From Rhodobacterales bacterium (GTDB taxonomy: Bacteria; Pseudomonadota; Alphaproteobacteria; Rhodobacterales; Rhodobacteraceae): a stretch of DNA of 64,000 nucleotides. Numbering within the stretch: position 1 is the first letter of the stretch; every line of letters begins with the position of its first letter. This document shows, piece by piece, positions 16,945 through 26,197 of this stretch. The position numbers and the translations under genes are program-made. Location of the stretch: assembly GCA_026400355.1 (NCBI GenBank), contig JAPLPE010000019.1, positions 1-64,000 on the forward strand. Reading direction: 5' to 3'. Under the pieces are notes generated by a model. The model was not told the origin of the DNA. It saw nothing but the letters and a program-made list of their open reading frames with translations, and did not search any database.

Positions 16945-17361
16945 ATGCCCACCATGCCCTATGTTCACTTTCAGGGCCATTGCGCCGAAGCACTGGCCTT
17001 CTATGCGAAGGTATTCGAAGGCACGAACCTGCAGATGATGCGCTACGCCGACGGCCCCGGCGCACCCGACGCGTGGAAAGCCAGCGCCCGCATCATGCAC
17101 GGTCAGGTCACCATCGACGATGGCACCTTCATGGCCTCGGACTATCCCCCGGGAACCGACGGCGACAGCCAGCAGGGCTTCTCTGTCATGCAATCTGCCA
17201 AGGACGTCCAGACCGCCAAGGCCAGGTTCGACGCCCTCGCAGACGGTGGCACGATCCTCGACGATTTCAAACCCACCTTCTTCTCCCCCGGCTTCGGTAT
17301 GGTCCGCGACCGCTTCGGCACCGCCTGGATCATCTCGGCCATGCCCGCCGCGCCCGCCTGA
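16945..17361 (+). CDS. VOC/PhnB-like protein
   Basis: A 138-residue protein of the vicinal oxygen chelate superfamily (PhnB/glyoxalase-like). It begins MPTMPYVHFQGHCAEALAFY and ends FGMVRDRFGTAWIISA, with the two beta-alpha-beta-beta-beta modules of the fold. It lies 11 bp after the frameshifted paralogue, has a GGAATAACCC leader, and forms a tandem pair with it. Metal ligands are not clearly conserved; substrate unknown. Confidence 0.85.
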   Translation: MPTMPYVHFQGHCAEALAFYAKVFEGTNLQMMRYADGPGAPDAWKASARIMHGQVTIDDGTFMASDYPPGTDGDSQQGFSVMQSAKDVQTAKARFDALADGGTILDDFKPTFFSPGFGMVRDRFGTAWIISAMPAAPA

Positions 17362-17493
17362 CCCGTCCAGCTCTCACCCTACCAACGAAACTCCGGGGCA
17401 TCGCCCAGCGGACCTGCCAACCCGCACCACGCCCATTGATTTTCCAGCCCCATCCGTGCAAACCCCGGCGGACAGGAACGGGGACCGGCCAGC

Positions 17494-18285
17494 ATGACCA
17501 GAATTGACGACACATTCGCACGTCTGCGCTCCGAAGGGCGCAAGGCCTTCGTGGCCTATGTCATGGCAGGTGATCCCGATTACGACACCTCGCTCCAGAT
17601 CGTCCTTGGCCTGCCCGGCGCCGGCGTCGACATCATCGAACTCGGCATGCCCTTCACCGATCCGATGGCCGACGGCCCCACGATCCAGCTTGCCGGCCAG
17701 CGCGCCCTCGCCGGGGGCCAGACGCTGGAAAGAACGCTCCAGATCGCCCGCGAACTCCGCAAGGTGAACAAGACGACCCCCATCGTCATGATGGGCTACT
17801 ACAACCCGATCTTCTCGCGCGGCGTTGACAGCTTCCTCTCTGCCGCGACCGAAGCCGGTATCGACGGCCTGATCATCGTGGACCTCCCGCCCGAGGAAGA
17901 CAGCGAACTCTGCCTTCCCGCGAACAAGGCCGGCCTGAACTTCATCCGCCTTGCGACGCCCACGACCGACGACAAACGCTTGCCCAAGGTGCTCGAAAAC
18001 ACCTCGGGCTTTGTCTATTACGTGTCGATAACCGGCATCACCGGCGCCGCAGCCGCTCAATCCGCCGATGTCGCACCCGAGGTTGCCCGGATCAAGTCGC
18101 AGACCGACCTGCCCGTCATCGTGGGCTTCGGCATCCGCACCCCTGACAATGCGCGCGACATTGCCCGCATCGCCGACGGCGCCGTCGTAGGCTCAGCCAT
18201 CGTCTCGGAAATCGCTGCAGGCCGCTCCGTCGCCGACGTGCTGGCCTTCGTCGAATCTCTGGCCGACGGCGCGCACAGCGCCTGA
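17494..18285 (+). CDS. trpA: Tryptophan synthase alpha chain
   Basis: Cleaves indole-3-glycerol phosphate to indole and glyceraldehyde 3-phosphate within the TrpAB complex. The 263-residue TIM barrel keeps E49 (IIELGMPF) and D60 ([10 protein letters not shown]). The loop [10 protein letters not shown] and phosphate-binding [12 protein letters not shown] are present. It stands alone: trpB is at 40.5-41.7 kb on the other strand. The ATG at 17494 fits the family start. Confidence 0.97.
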   Translation: MTRIDDTFARLRSEGRKAFVAYVMAGDPDYDTSLQIVLGLPGAGVDIIELGMPFTDPMADGPTIQLAGQRALAGGQTLERTLQIARELRKVNKTTPIVMMGYYNPIFSRGVDSFLSAATEAGIDGLIIVDLPPEEDSELCLPANKAGLNFIRLATPTTDDKRLPKVLENTSGFVYYVSITGITGAAAAQSADVAPEVARIKSQTDLPVIVGFGIRTPDNARDIARIADGAVVGSAIVSEIAAGRSVADVLAFVESLADGAHSA

Positions 18286-18292
18286 ACGGTCC

Positions 18293-18745
18293 TCACCCTT
18301 TCCGGCCGCGCCGTGCATCCATGATCTGACGCAATTCGATCAGAGCGGGCAGCATCGCCGCCACCCGCTCTGCCGGGAACTCCCGTGCCAGATCGGCAAA
18401 CTGCGGCACAAGAGCTGCGATTGTACCTTCCCGCAGGCTTCGCCCCGCCTCGGTCAGCCAAACCTGCTTGGACCGTTTGTCCTCCGGGTTCGGCCGCATC
18501 TCGACCAACCCCAGCGCCTCAAGTCCGGCAAGCGTGTGGGTCATCGACGTCTTGGGCACCTGAAACGCACGGGCAAGGTCAAGCGGCGTCCGCCCGTCCT
18601 GCACCCGCACCAAATGGTTCAGCACGGTAAAGTGCGGCGTGATCAACCCTTCCGGCAACCGCGCCTCAAGCTGGGCGCGGGCCAGTTGTTCGATGATCCC
18701 AATCTCGTTGAACAGGCTGAAGAACAGCCCCGTAGTCTCAGGCAT
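18293..18745 (-). CDS. MarR-family transcriptional regulator
   Basis: A 150-residue winged-helix repressor. The HTH spans about residues 50-75 (TPLDLARAFQVPKTSMTHTL) followed by the wing LGLVEMRPNPEDKRSKQVWL. Its ATG at 18745 lies inside the last codons of the nitroreductase gene (8-bp overlap), so the two are one operon. The 38-bp palindrome ahead of the nitroreductase gene is the obvious autoregulatory operator. Inducer unknown, possibly a quinone or nitroaromatic given the partner enzyme. Confidence 0.9.
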   Translation of the reverse strand: MPETTGLFFSLFNEIGIIEQLARAQLEARLPEGLITPHFTVLNHLVRVQDGRTPLDLARAFQVPKTSMTHTLAGLEALGLVEMRPNPEDKRSKQVWLTEAGRSLREGTIAALVPQFADLAREFPAERVAAMLPALIELRQIMDARRGRKG

Positions 18746-19895
18746 TGATGATCTTGTTCTCCAGCGGCCAGCGCGGCGCAGGCAAAGGTGTCGCCGCATA
18801 TCCCAACCGGGCAAACATTTGCACGGTTTGCCCCGGCCCCGCCAGTCGCTCATGTACATCTGCATAAAGCACCGCCATCTCGGGATATTCCTGCAAGGCC
18901 TGGCTCAGCGGCTGCACCCCGACACCCAACCCCGTCGCGGCCAGATTCAGCCGGACCCAGTCCCGCCCCGCCATGATCTGATCGGCACGGGTATTGCCTG
19001 TCGTCACCAGCCAGATATGCGCCATCGCCGTATCACAATTGGCCAGCACCGCATCCATCCCCTGCCGAAACACGGTCGAGTTCATGTCAAGCGCCGACTC
19101 GCGCGTCATCAACCCTGTCAGGGCTAGCGTTTCAAACAGCGGCCCGCTGAAGTCGATCCCGTCCGGGTTCGCGTTGATCTCGGCCCGGCCAATCCGGAAC
19201 AGGTCAACGCTTTCCTTGTAGGTAACCGGCGTTTCGACCTCGATCACCAGCGCCTGATGGCTCAGCGCCCGCAGGGCTGCGACTTGCCGCTCGTCATTGA
19301 CCGAGGCGGCAGCAGAGCCATGGATCACGGCCGCCTCGATACCGGCGATCGCCTCGGCCGGAACCGTGCGTGCCATATCGAACGGGTCCTTCAAGGTCCG
19401 CCGCAGCAGCACCTGCGCGAACAGCGGATCGCGGGCCTCGTCGGTCGGCGCAAAATGCGCAACCGCCACGGGCCGGCCATCCACCCTGTCAGCATTCTCG
19501 CCCTCGGGGAACAGATCAAACGTCACACCAAGCCCATCCTCAAGCGCCGCCAGACGCATCACTTCCAGAAAACAGCCGAGGCCGATCACGATCTGCCGGT
19601 TGAACGGGTCCGTATGCGGAAGCAGCCGTTCGGTATCGACATACAGCGTCACCTGATCCGGCACCGACAGATCCACCAACCAAGGCTGCCGGTTGTGCGG
19701 ATTCGGGGCAAGGATCGCATAGCTCAACGCCCGCATCCGCGGATCATCATAATTCCCCGCCTTGTGCCATGGCGCCAGCGCCGCCTCAGGCAGCCGCGTC
19801 ATGGCATAGGCAGAGGCCGCCGTCGCAGCCACAATCATTCCGCCGCCCAGAATGGCAAGCGTCTTGCGTCGGGAAAGGTTCATCTTGGGCTTCAT
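18738..19895 (-). CDS. Nitroreductase-family protein with twin-arginine signal
   Basis: A protein of 385 residues of the nitroreductase-like (Acg/TAT-exported) type. An SRRKTLAILGGG twin-arginine motif and hydrophobic stretch lie at the N-terminus, indicating folded export with bound flavin. NPHNRQPWLV is the FMN-binding start of the domain and WVRLNLAATGLGVGVQPLSQ is the typical core. ATG at 19895 is preferred to TTG at 19898; another ATG at 19880 is possible. No clear Shine-Dalgarno is seen, because the operator begins 6 bp upstream. First gene of an operon with marR. Confidence 0.85.
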   Translation of the reverse strand: MKPKMNLSRRKTLAILGGGMIVAATAASAYAMTRLPEAALAPWHKAGNYDDPRMRALSYAILAPNPHNRQPWLVDLSVPDQVTLYVDTERLLPHTDPFNRQIVIGLGCFLEVMRLAALEDGLGVTFDLFPEGENADRVDGRPVAVAHFAPTDEARDPLFAQVLLRRTLKDPFDMARTVPAEAIAGIEAAVIHGSAAASVNDERQVAALRALSHQALVIEVETPVTYKESVDLFRIGRAEINANPDGIDFSGPLFETLALTGLMTRESALDMNSTVFRQGMDAVLANCDTAMAHIWLVTTGNTRADQIMAGRDWVRLNLAATGLGVGVQPLSQALQEYPEMAVLYADVHERLAGPGQTVQMFARLGYAATPLPAPRWPLENKIINA

Positions 19896-19901
19896 CAAAT
19901 T

Positions 19902-19946
19902 TGGTACGATATCGCACTATATAGTGCGATATCGTACCATAATCAA
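19902..19946 (-). promoter_or_regulatory. Promoter with 38-bp perfect palindromic operator for nitroreductase-marR
   Basis: Positions 19902-19939 form a perfect palindrome with arm TGGTACGATATCGCACTAT. Each arm contains its own 8-bp palindrome CGATATCG, and the centre reads CACTATATAGTG. On the minus strand a promoter fits exactly: -35 TTGATT (19946-19941), a 17-bp spacer, -10 TATATA (19923-19918). The operator thus covers the spacer, the -10 box and the start region, as expected for MarR autorepression. The site lies 83 bp from the divergent lldD-like gene. Confidence 0.8.
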
Positions 19947-20022
19947 GCCCGATTGTCCGATTGCGGCCCCCCCGACCCATCGCTAAAAGAACCTGACATT
20001 TCCGCTGGAAAGGACGCAGCCC

Positions 20023-21189
20023 GTGACCGTCATCACCTGCATCGACGATCTGAAACGTCTGCACAAGCGGCGCACGCCCAAGATGTTCTATGACTATTGC
20101 GAATCCGGCAGCTGGACAGAACAGACCTTCCGCGAAAACACCTCGGACTTTGACAAGATCCGCTTCCGGCAGCGCGTCGCCGTCGACATGTCCAACCGCA
20201 CACTCAAGTCAGCGATGCTCGGCCGCGAGGTCACGATCCCCGTTGGCCTCTCGCCCGTAGGTCTCACCGGAATGCAGCGCGCCGATGGCGAGATCAAGGC
20301 CGCCCGCGCCGCGCTCAAATTCGGCGTGCCGTTCACCCTTTCCACCATGTCCATCTGCTCGATCGAGGATGTGGCTCAGGCGACCAAGGCTCCCTTCTGG
20401 TTCCAGCTTTACGTCATGCGGGACGAGGAATTCGTCGACAACATCATCCAGCGCGCCAAGAATGCGGGCGTCTCGGCCCTTGTCCTCACGCTGGATCTCC
20501 AGATCCTCGGCCAGCGCCACAAGGACCTCAAGAACGGCCTCTCCGCTCCGCCCAAGCCCACGCTCAAGAACATGATCAACCTCAGCACCAAACTGGGCTG
20601 GGGTCTCGAAATGCTCCAGACCGACAAGCGGACCTTCCGCAACATCGCGGGCCACGCAAAGAATGTCGAGAACATGGCCTCTCTTTCCTCCTGGACGAAC
20701 GAACAGTTCGACCCCAAGCTCGATTGGGGCAAGGTTGCAAGACTGAAAGAAAAATGGGGCGGCCCCTTTATTCTGAAAGGCATTCTTGATGTCGAAGATG
20801 CGAAAAAGGCAGTTGAGGTGGGCGCCGATGCGATCATCGTCTCTAACCACGGCGGCCGCCAGCTTGACGGTGCGCTCTCCACGATCCGCGTCCTCCCCTC
20901 GATCGTCCGCGCGGTGAAGGGCCAGACCGAGATCTGGCTGGACTCCGGCATCCGCTCTGGTCAGGACGTCCTCAAGGCCATCGCCATGGGTGCCGACGCC
21001 ACCATGATCGGCCGCGCCTATATCCACGGTCTGGGTGCCTTGGGCGAAGACGGCGTGACCACCGCGCTCAACATCATCCAGAAGGAAATGGATATCACCA
21101 TGGCCCTCTGCGGCCGCCGTGACATCCATGACGTCAACCGCGACATCCTGCTCATACCCAAGGACTTTGAAGGCTCCTGGCAGGACTGA
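20023..21189 (+). CDS. lldD: FMN-dependent alpha-hydroxy-acid oxidizing enzyme (L-lactate dehydrogenase LldD-like)
   Basis: A 388-residue FMN TIM-barrel enzyme that oxidises L-lactate or a related 2-hydroxy acid, passing electrons to the quinone pool. The active-site block SNHGGRQLDGA, the preceding ILKGILDVEDAKKA, and DSGIRSGQDVLKAIAMGADA are diagnostic. It starts with GTG at 20023 with AGGA upstream. It is divergent from the MarR-controlled nitroreductase operon, 83 bp from the operator. Substrate within the family (lactate, glycolate, mandelate) is not settled by sequence. Confidence 0.88.
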   Translation: MTVITCIDDLKRLHKRRTPKMFYDYCESGSWTEQTFRENTSDFDKIRFRQRVAVDMSNRTLKSAMLGREVTIPVGLSPVGLTGMQRADGEIKAARAALKFGVPFTLSTMSICSIEDVAQATKAPFWFQLYVMRDEEFVDNIIQRAKNAGVSALVLTLDLQILGQRHKDLKNGLSAPPKPTLKNMINLSTKLGWGLEMLQTDKRTFRNIAGHAKNVENMASLSSWTNEQFDPKLDWGKVARLKEKWGGPFILKGILDVEDAKKAVEVGADAIIVSNHGGRQLDGALSTIRVLPSIVRAVKGQTEIWLDSGIRSGQDVLKAIAMGADATMIGRAYIHGLGALGEDGVTTALNIIQKEMDITMALCGRRDIHDVNRDILLIPKDFEGSWQD

Positions 21190-21214
21190 CCCCCGGCACG
21201 ACCAGAAGATCCCC

Positions 21215-23122
21215 ATGGCCCGCACCACCAAGCCCAAGACCCCAAAGGCCGATCCGCTGTTCGACCTCCGCTGGCAGCGCGGCCAACGCGACCTCATCGG
21301 GCCGCTGACCCGTCTCTACGGCGGCACTCATGACGTGCCCGCCATCATGGACCGCCTCCGCACGCTCCTTGCCACCCACTGGCACGACCGCCCCGACGAC
21401 CTGCGTGCCCTTGATCTCACCCGCGACATCGACCCCGACTGGTTCCTCTCTCAGGACATGGTGGCCTACGTCTTCTACATCGACAAATTCGCAGGCACCC
21501 TCGCCCGCGTCCCCGACCATATTCCATATCTGAAGGATTTAGGCGTCAGCCACGCCCATTTCATGCCCTGCCTGAGACCCCGTCCGGGGCAAAGCGATGG
21601 CGGCCATGCCGTGATGGACTATCGTGCCATCAACCCGGCCCTCGGCACGATGGAGAAATTCGAGACCGTTGCCAAAGCCTGCCGTGCCGAGGGGATCGAC
21701 CTCGGTATCGACATAGTCCTCAACCACACGGCCAGGGAACACGAATGGGCCTCCCGCGCCCGCGAAGGGGATCCGTTCTATCAGGCCTTCTACCGCATGT
21801 TCGATGACGACACCCTGCCGAAACAGTACGAAAAGTCGCTACTTGAAATCTTCCCGGCGCAGAGCTCGGGCAATTTCACCTATTACCCGGACTTCAAGAA
21901 ATGGGTCTGGACCACATTCAACGAATACCAATGGGATCTGAACTGGGAAAACCCCGAGCTCTTCCTCGCCATCCTCGACACCATCCTGCATCTGGCCAAC
22001 AAGGGCGTCACGATCTTCCGCCTCGATGCCGTGGCCTTCATGTGGAAGAAGATGGGCACTATCTGTCAGAATCTCCCCGAGGTGCACGACCTCCTGCAGG
22101 CCCTCGTCCAGTCCACCCGCGTCGCCGCCCCCGCCGTCATCCACAAGGCCGAGGCGATTGTCGGCCCCGCCGATCTCGTCGCCTACCTTGGGACGGGCAG
22201 ACATGAAGGCAAGGTCTCGAACCTCGCGCATCACAACAACCTCATGGTCCAGTTCTGGTCTTCGCTCGCCTCCCGCGACACGCGCCTGATGACTTACGTC
22301 ATGAAGACGCACTTCCCCGAAAGCTTCCGACACGCCTGCTTTGCGACCTATATCCGCTGCCATGACAATATCGGCTGGGCCATCACGCCCGAAGATGCAA
22401 ACCGCTTCCCGCCGATGACAGATGTGGGTCACCGCAACTTCCTGGCTGACTTCTATGCAGGCGATTTTGAGGGCTCCTTTGCACGGGGCGAGGATTTCCA
22501 GTCAAACCCCGAAGCCGGCGACCGCCGCACTGTCGGCAGCTTTGCCAGCCTCGCGGGCCTCGAACGCGCGCTTGACGAAGACGACGAACCCGCCGCCGAC
22601 CTTGCCATCAAACGCATTCTGATGGGCCACGCCCTGATCGCATCCTTCGGCGGCGTACCGCACCTCTATATGGGGGACGAGATCGGTCTCCTGAACGATT
22701 ACAGCTTCCACGACGATCCCGATCTTGCCGATGATGGCCGCTGGATGCACCGCCCGCAGATGGACTGGGCCGCCGTCACGACACTGCCGCAGGGCAGGAC
22801 CCCTGCCGCCCGCATCCATGCCGGGACCAAGGCGATACTTGCCACCCGCAAGGCCACGCCGCAACTGGCCTCACACATCCCGACAAAGATCGTGGATATC
22901 AGCCACCCCGGCCTCTTCATCTTCGAACGCCTGTCCGATGACCGCACTGTCACCTGCCTCTTCAACTTCTCGGAAACCGACCAGTCCGTCACCCCCTGGG
23001 CCCTCAAACTCGACCCCGCACGCCGCTACCGTGACCTCCTGACCGGCGCCCCGCTCAACCTAAAGGACGGTGCCATCACCCTCCCACCCTACGCCTCTCT
23101 CTGGCTCATCCCGGAAGGCTGA
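21215..23122 (+). CDS. GH13 amylosucrase-like glucosyltransferase
   Basis: A 635-residue GH13 subfamily 4 enzyme, close in length and layout to Neisseria amylosucrase, which makes alpha-1,4-glucan from sucrose. The nucleophile lies in IFRLDAVAFMWK, the acid/base in IHKAEAIVGP, and the third Asp in CHDNIGW. Neisseria amylosucrase has HDDIGW, so the Asp that helps define the sucrose pocket is Asn here; sucrose hydrolase or another sucrose-related specificity is possible. The ATG at 21215 is 25 bp after lldD. No signal peptide. Confidence 0.85.
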   Translation: MARTTKPKTPKADPLFDLRWQRGQRDLIGPLTRLYGGTHDVPAIMDRLRTLLATHWHDRPDDLRALDLTRDIDPDWFLSQDMVAYVFYIDKFAGTLARVPDHIPYLKDLGVSHAHFMPCLRPRPGQSDGGHAVMDYRAINPALGTMEKFETVAKACRAEGIDLGIDIVLNHTAREHEWASRAREGDPFYQAFYRMFDDDTLPKQYEKSLLEIFPAQSSGNFTYYPDFKKWVWTTFNEYQWDLNWENPELFLAILDTILHLANKGVTIFRLDAVAFMWKKMGTICQNLPEVHDLLQALVQSTRVAAPAVIHKAEAIVGPADLVAYLGTGRHEGKVSNLAHHNNLMVQFWSSLASRDTRLMTYVMKTHFPESFRHACFATYIRCHDNIGWAITPEDANRFPPMTDVGHRNFLADFYAGDFEGSFARGEDFQSNPEAGDRRTVGSFASLAGLERALDEDDEPAADLAIKRILMGHALIASFGGVPHLYMGDEIGLLNDYSFHDDPDLADDGRWMHRPQMDWAAVTTLPQGRTPAARIHAGTKAILATRKATPQLASHIPTKIVDISHPGLFIFERLSDDRTVTCLFNFSETDQSVTPWALKLDPARRYRDLLTGAPLNLKDGAITLPPYASLWLIPEG

Positions 23123-23182
23123 TCTCCAAATCCCGATCCAGGCTTCTTTCAAGCCCAAATACCTCGGGGGAAGGCGAAGCCG

Positions 23183-23197
23183 GGGGGCAAAGCCCCC
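23183..23197. repeat. GC hairpin in the amylosucrase-rplY gap
   Basis: The 191-bp gap (23123-23313) contains GGGGGC-aaa-GCCCCC preceded by AAATACCTCGGGGG, with no gene. A related GGGGCTTCGCCCC hairpin lies at about 50.73 kb. It may act as a terminator for the upstream gene; there is no T tract. Confidence 0.5.
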
Positions 23198-23313
23198 TTC
23201 CCCGGCCCGCCCAAAGGAATCCCCCTTCCCTTCCCACCCGTTCCCCCCTATAGGCGCAACCTCTACCGGGCCGTACACCCTTGGAGGACGGCCCCCTAAC
23301 ATTGGAGAACACT

Positions 23314-23907
23314 ATGGCTGGCGAGATTCCTGATCTCATCGCCACGGTACGCGCGGGGACAGGCAAGGGGGCCGCCCGCCAAGCTCGCCGTGATGGCGAC
23401 GTACCTGGCATCGTTTACGGCGGCGGCACTGATCCGCTTCCGATCAACATCCCCTACAACGCCCTGATGAAGAAGCTGAAGGCAGGCCGTTTCCTGTCGA
23501 CCCTCTTCAACCTCAAGGTCGAAGGCCATGATGACGTCCGCGTCATCTGCCGCGGCGTGCAGCGTCACGTCGTCAAGGACCTTCCCACCCACGTCGATCT
23601 GCTGCGCCTTCGCCGCACGACCCGCGTGAACCTGTTCATCCACGTGAACTTCGACAACGCCGACAAATCCCCCGGCATCAAGCGCGGCGGCGTCCTGACG
23701 GTGGTCCGCAACGAAGTCGAACTCAACGTGCTGGCTGGTGACATCCCCGACCACATCACCGTCGACCTGACGGGCAAGGAAGTGGGCGACGTCATCCACA
23801 TCCAGGACGTCGTGCTTCCCGAAGGCGTCACGCCGACGATCGAGCGCAACTTCGTCATCGCCAACATCTCGGCCCCCTCGGGCCTGCGTTCGGCTGACAA
23901 CGAATAA
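23314..23907 (+). CDS. rplY: 50S ribosomal protein L25 (general stress protein Ctc form)
   Basis: Binds 5S rRNA. The 197-residue protein has the N-terminal L25 beta-barrel ([13 protein letters not shown]) and the C-terminal TL5/Ctc domain ([20 protein letters not shown]). The ATG at 23314 follows GGAGAACACT. In many bacteria rplY is directly followed by pth; here pth is 6.3 kb further on, after an accessory block. A strong terminator follows its stop. Confidence 0.95.
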   Translation: MAGEIPDLIATVRAGTGKGAARQARRDGDVPGIVYGGGTDPLPINIPYNALMKKLKAGRFLSTLFNLKVEGHDDVRVICRGVQRHVVKDLPTHVDLLRLRRTTRVNLFIHVNFDNADKSPGIKRGGVLTVVRNEVELNVLAGDIPDHITVDLTGKEVGDVIHIQDVVLPEGVTPTIERNFVIANISAPSGLRSADNE

Positions 23908-23931
23908 CCGATGCCACCCGATCGACTAGGG

Positions 23932-23963
23932 AACGGGGCCCTTGAGGCCCCGTTTTCGTTTTC
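23932..23963 (+). terminator. Intrinsic terminator after rplY
   Basis: AACGGGGCC-cttga-GGCCCCGTT followed by TTCGTTTTC, a GC-rich 9-bp stem and T-rich tail, 25 bp after the rplY stop. It faces the convergent Crp-type gene and may serve both. Confidence 0.85.
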
Positions 23964-23966
23964 GTC

Positions 23967-24662
23967 CTACCGCGCCAACGGGCGCTCCATGACCGTCCGC
24001 AATCCCGCCGGGTCCACGATCGTGATCCCGCCATACCCCGTTTCGACCAGCCCCTGCGCTGCCCAGCCCCGCAGGATCTTCCCGGCCGAATTGCGCGAAA
24101 GGTTCGCCGAAGCCGCGAATTCTCCTTGCGTCACCGGCACCAGCACCGGCGCCGTAACCGCCCCCTGGCACCCCCCGAACCGCAACAATACCGCCGCACA
24201 TCGCCGCTCGGACTCGGGGATCAGCAGGTCCGAAGCGATTGTTGCACTCATATTCCCGTATTCGCCCACAAGCCGTATGAAGTACCGCCACCATCCCGTC
24301 GTGTCGTCCAGAAGCGGCAGCAGCCGCGCCTTGGGGAAACTCGCCACCCAGACTTCGGACCGCGCCTCTGCCGAAACCACCCGCGCCCCGCCCAGCAGGA
24401 TCGGGCCGTATCCCATCCAGTAGACCGCCCGCGCCAGATGCATCACCGGCGTATCCGGCTGGCCAAGCGCCGAGGTGAACGCCATCACGCCTGACGCCAT
24501 GCCGATGATGTCATCCGCCTCCTCGCCGCCCAGCGTCACCACAGTTCCCGCCGCAAACCGCCGCCACCGCGCCATGGGCAGGAACAGCTCTCGAAACTCT
24601 TCCGACGTCCCGGCAAGCCATCCCTGACCCGCCAGTATCTGCAACCCTTCATCCCTGTACAT
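23967..24662 (-). CDS. Crp/Fnr-type transcriptional regulator
   Basis: A 231-residue regulator with an N-terminal cyclic-nucleotide-like beta-roll (RRFAAGTVVTLGGEEADDII) and a C-terminal winged helix (VTQGEFAASANLSRNSAGKI). The four Fnr-type N-terminal cysteines are absent, so it is not an oxygen-sensing Fnr. The ATG at 24662 follows GGGAG. It is divergent from the DUF1254 gene pair, with an inverted repeat in between, so it is likely their regulator. Effector unknown. Confidence 0.85.
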   Translation of the reverse strand: MYRDEGLQILAGQGWLAGTSEEFRELFLPMARWRRFAAGTVVTLGGEEADDIIGMASGVMAFTSALGQPDTPVMHLARAVYWMGYGPILLGGARVVSAEARSEVWVASFPKARLLPLLDDTTGWWRYFIRLVGEYGNMSATIASDLLIPESERRCAAVLLRFGGCQGAVTAPVLVPVTQGEFAASANLSRNSAGKILRGWAAQGLVETGYGGITIVDPAGLRTVMERPLAR

Positions 24663-24706
24663 TCGGATAGCTCCCAAAGATTCCAGCCATTTCCCTAGCC
24701 ATTGCA

Positions 24707-24738
24707 CAGAATTGGTCAAAGGTCGTGATTCAATTCTG
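24707..24738. promoter_or_regulatory. Inverted repeat between crp-like and DUF1254 genes
   Basis: CAGAATTG and CAATTCTG form perfect 8-bp arms separated by 16 bp (24715-24730), centre to centre 24 bp. It lies 45 bp from the regulator start and 46 bp from the DUF1254 start. This suits control of both divergent genes. Confidence 0.55.
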
Positions 24739-24783
24739 ATACCAGCGCGCAAGTTCAACAAATGGCCCCGCAAAGGACTCTAG

Positions 24784-26166
24784 ATGCAGTTGATGTCCCG
24801 TCTGTTCGGCCTCTTTATTGCAGCTTTCCTGTCCCTCGCGACCATGGCGCGCGCCCAGGACCTCACCCCAGACGAGGCCCGCGCCATCGCAGCCGAGGCG
24901 TGGCTTTACGCCTATGCCCCGCTTCAGGGCTACCAGACGATGTACAACCAGACGGTCAACACCGCCTTCCCTGGCTATGTCGGCGGGTTCAATCAATTCC
25001 GGCATTACGCGCGTTCGGCCACGCCGGCCGACACCGATATCGTCTCGCCCAACAATGACACGCCCTATTCCTGGGCCTGGCTGGACCTGAGGACCGAACC
25101 CATGGTCCTGTCGCTTCCGGCCGTCCCGGCGCCGCGTTACTATGTCAACCAGTGGTTCGACCTCTATACCCACAACTTCGCCTATACCGGCGCGCGCACC
25201 ACCGGTCGCGAGGCGGGGAACTACCTCTTCGCCGGTCCGCACTGGGACGGCACCGTGCCCGAGGGCATCACGCAGGTCTTCCGCGCCGAGACAGATTTCG
25301 TGGGCACCCTCACCCGGACCCAGCTGTTCGGGCCTGATGATATCGCCGGACTGCAGGCGGTGCAGGCGGATTATGTCCTGAGGCCGCTTTCGGCCTTCGC
25401 CGGCACGCCGGCACCCGCGCCCGCCCCTGCCATCGACTGGCCGGTCTGGGATAGCGCCAAGGCGGAGGGCATCGGCTTCATCACCTATTTCAACGCGCTT
25501 CTGCCCTTCATGCCGACAATCGCGTCGGAAGAGGAAATGTTCGCCCGCTTTGCCCGGATCGGCGTTGCCCCCGGCAAGGCCTTCGACCCAGAGGCGTTAA
25601 CCCCCGAAATCCGCGCTGCTATCGAACAGGGCGTCGCTGACGCCTCGGCGGCGCTCAAGTCCGAGGCGCAGGCACAGACCGGCTCGCGCGGCATGTTCGG
25701 CTCGAGAGAGGAGTTGGGGGCCACCTATATCACGAAGCGCAACTACGGAGCGATGCTGGGCATCTACGCAAATTCCGAGGCCGAGGCGTTCTATGCAAGC
25801 CAGCAAACCGACGATGCCGGTCAGGTTCTGGATGGCAGCCGGCACTGGGTCTTGCGGTTCGAGCCGGGTCAATTGCCCCCGGTAACCGAGTTCTGGTCGA
25901 TCACCATGTACAGCCTGCCCGAACGTTTCCTTGTCGACAACCCGATCAACCGCTACTCCATCGGCGACAGGACCGAAGGACTGACCTTGGGCACGGATGG
26001 CGCGCTGGAAATATACATCCAGCATGAGGATCCCGGGCCTGACAGGCGGTCAAACTGGCTGCCCGCGCCTGCTGGCCCGTTCTTCTTCGTCGGCCGCTTC
26101 TATGGACCCGGACCGGCGATCCTTGACGGCAAATGGAGCCTGCCCCGGCTTATCGAAAACCAGTGA
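24784..26166 (+). CDS. Exported DUF1254/DUF1214 protein, first of a pair
   Basis: A 460-residue periplasmic protein with signal peptide (LFIAAFLSLATMARA). The N-terminal DUF1254 domain holds EAWLYAYAPLQGYQTMYNQT and SPNNDTPYSWAWLDLR. The C-terminal DUF1214 part has LPPVTEFWSITMYSLPERF and RRSNWLPAPAGPFFFVGRFY. The family is widespread and annotated as unknown. Codon third positions are less C-biased than in flanking genes, which hints at transfer. It is followed by a related gene after 31 bp. Confidence 0.88.
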   Translation: MQLMSRLFGLFIAAFLSLATMARAQDLTPDEARAIAAEAWLYAYAPLQGYQTMYNQTVNTAFPGYVGGFNQFRHYARSATPADTDIVSPNNDTPYSWAWLDLRTEPMVLSLPAVPAPRYYVNQWFDLYTHNFAYTGARTTGREAGNYLFAGPHWDGTVPEGITQVFRAETDFVGTLTRTQLFGPDDIAGLQAVQADYVLRPLSAFAGTPAPAPAPAIDWPVWDSAKAEGIGFITYFNALLPFMPTIASEEEMFARFARIGVAPGKAFDPEALTPEIRAAIEQGVADASAALKSEAQAQTGSRGMFGSREELGATYITKRNYGAMLGIYANSEAEAFYASQQTDDAGQVLDGSRHWVLRFEPGQLPPVTEFWSITMYSLPERFLVDNPINRYSIGDRTEGLTLGTDGALEIYIQHEDPGPDRRSNWLPAPAGPFFFVGRFYGPGPAILDGKWSLPRLIENQ

Positions 26167-26197
26167 CCTCTTAACCCCAAGTAAAAAGGGACAGTGA

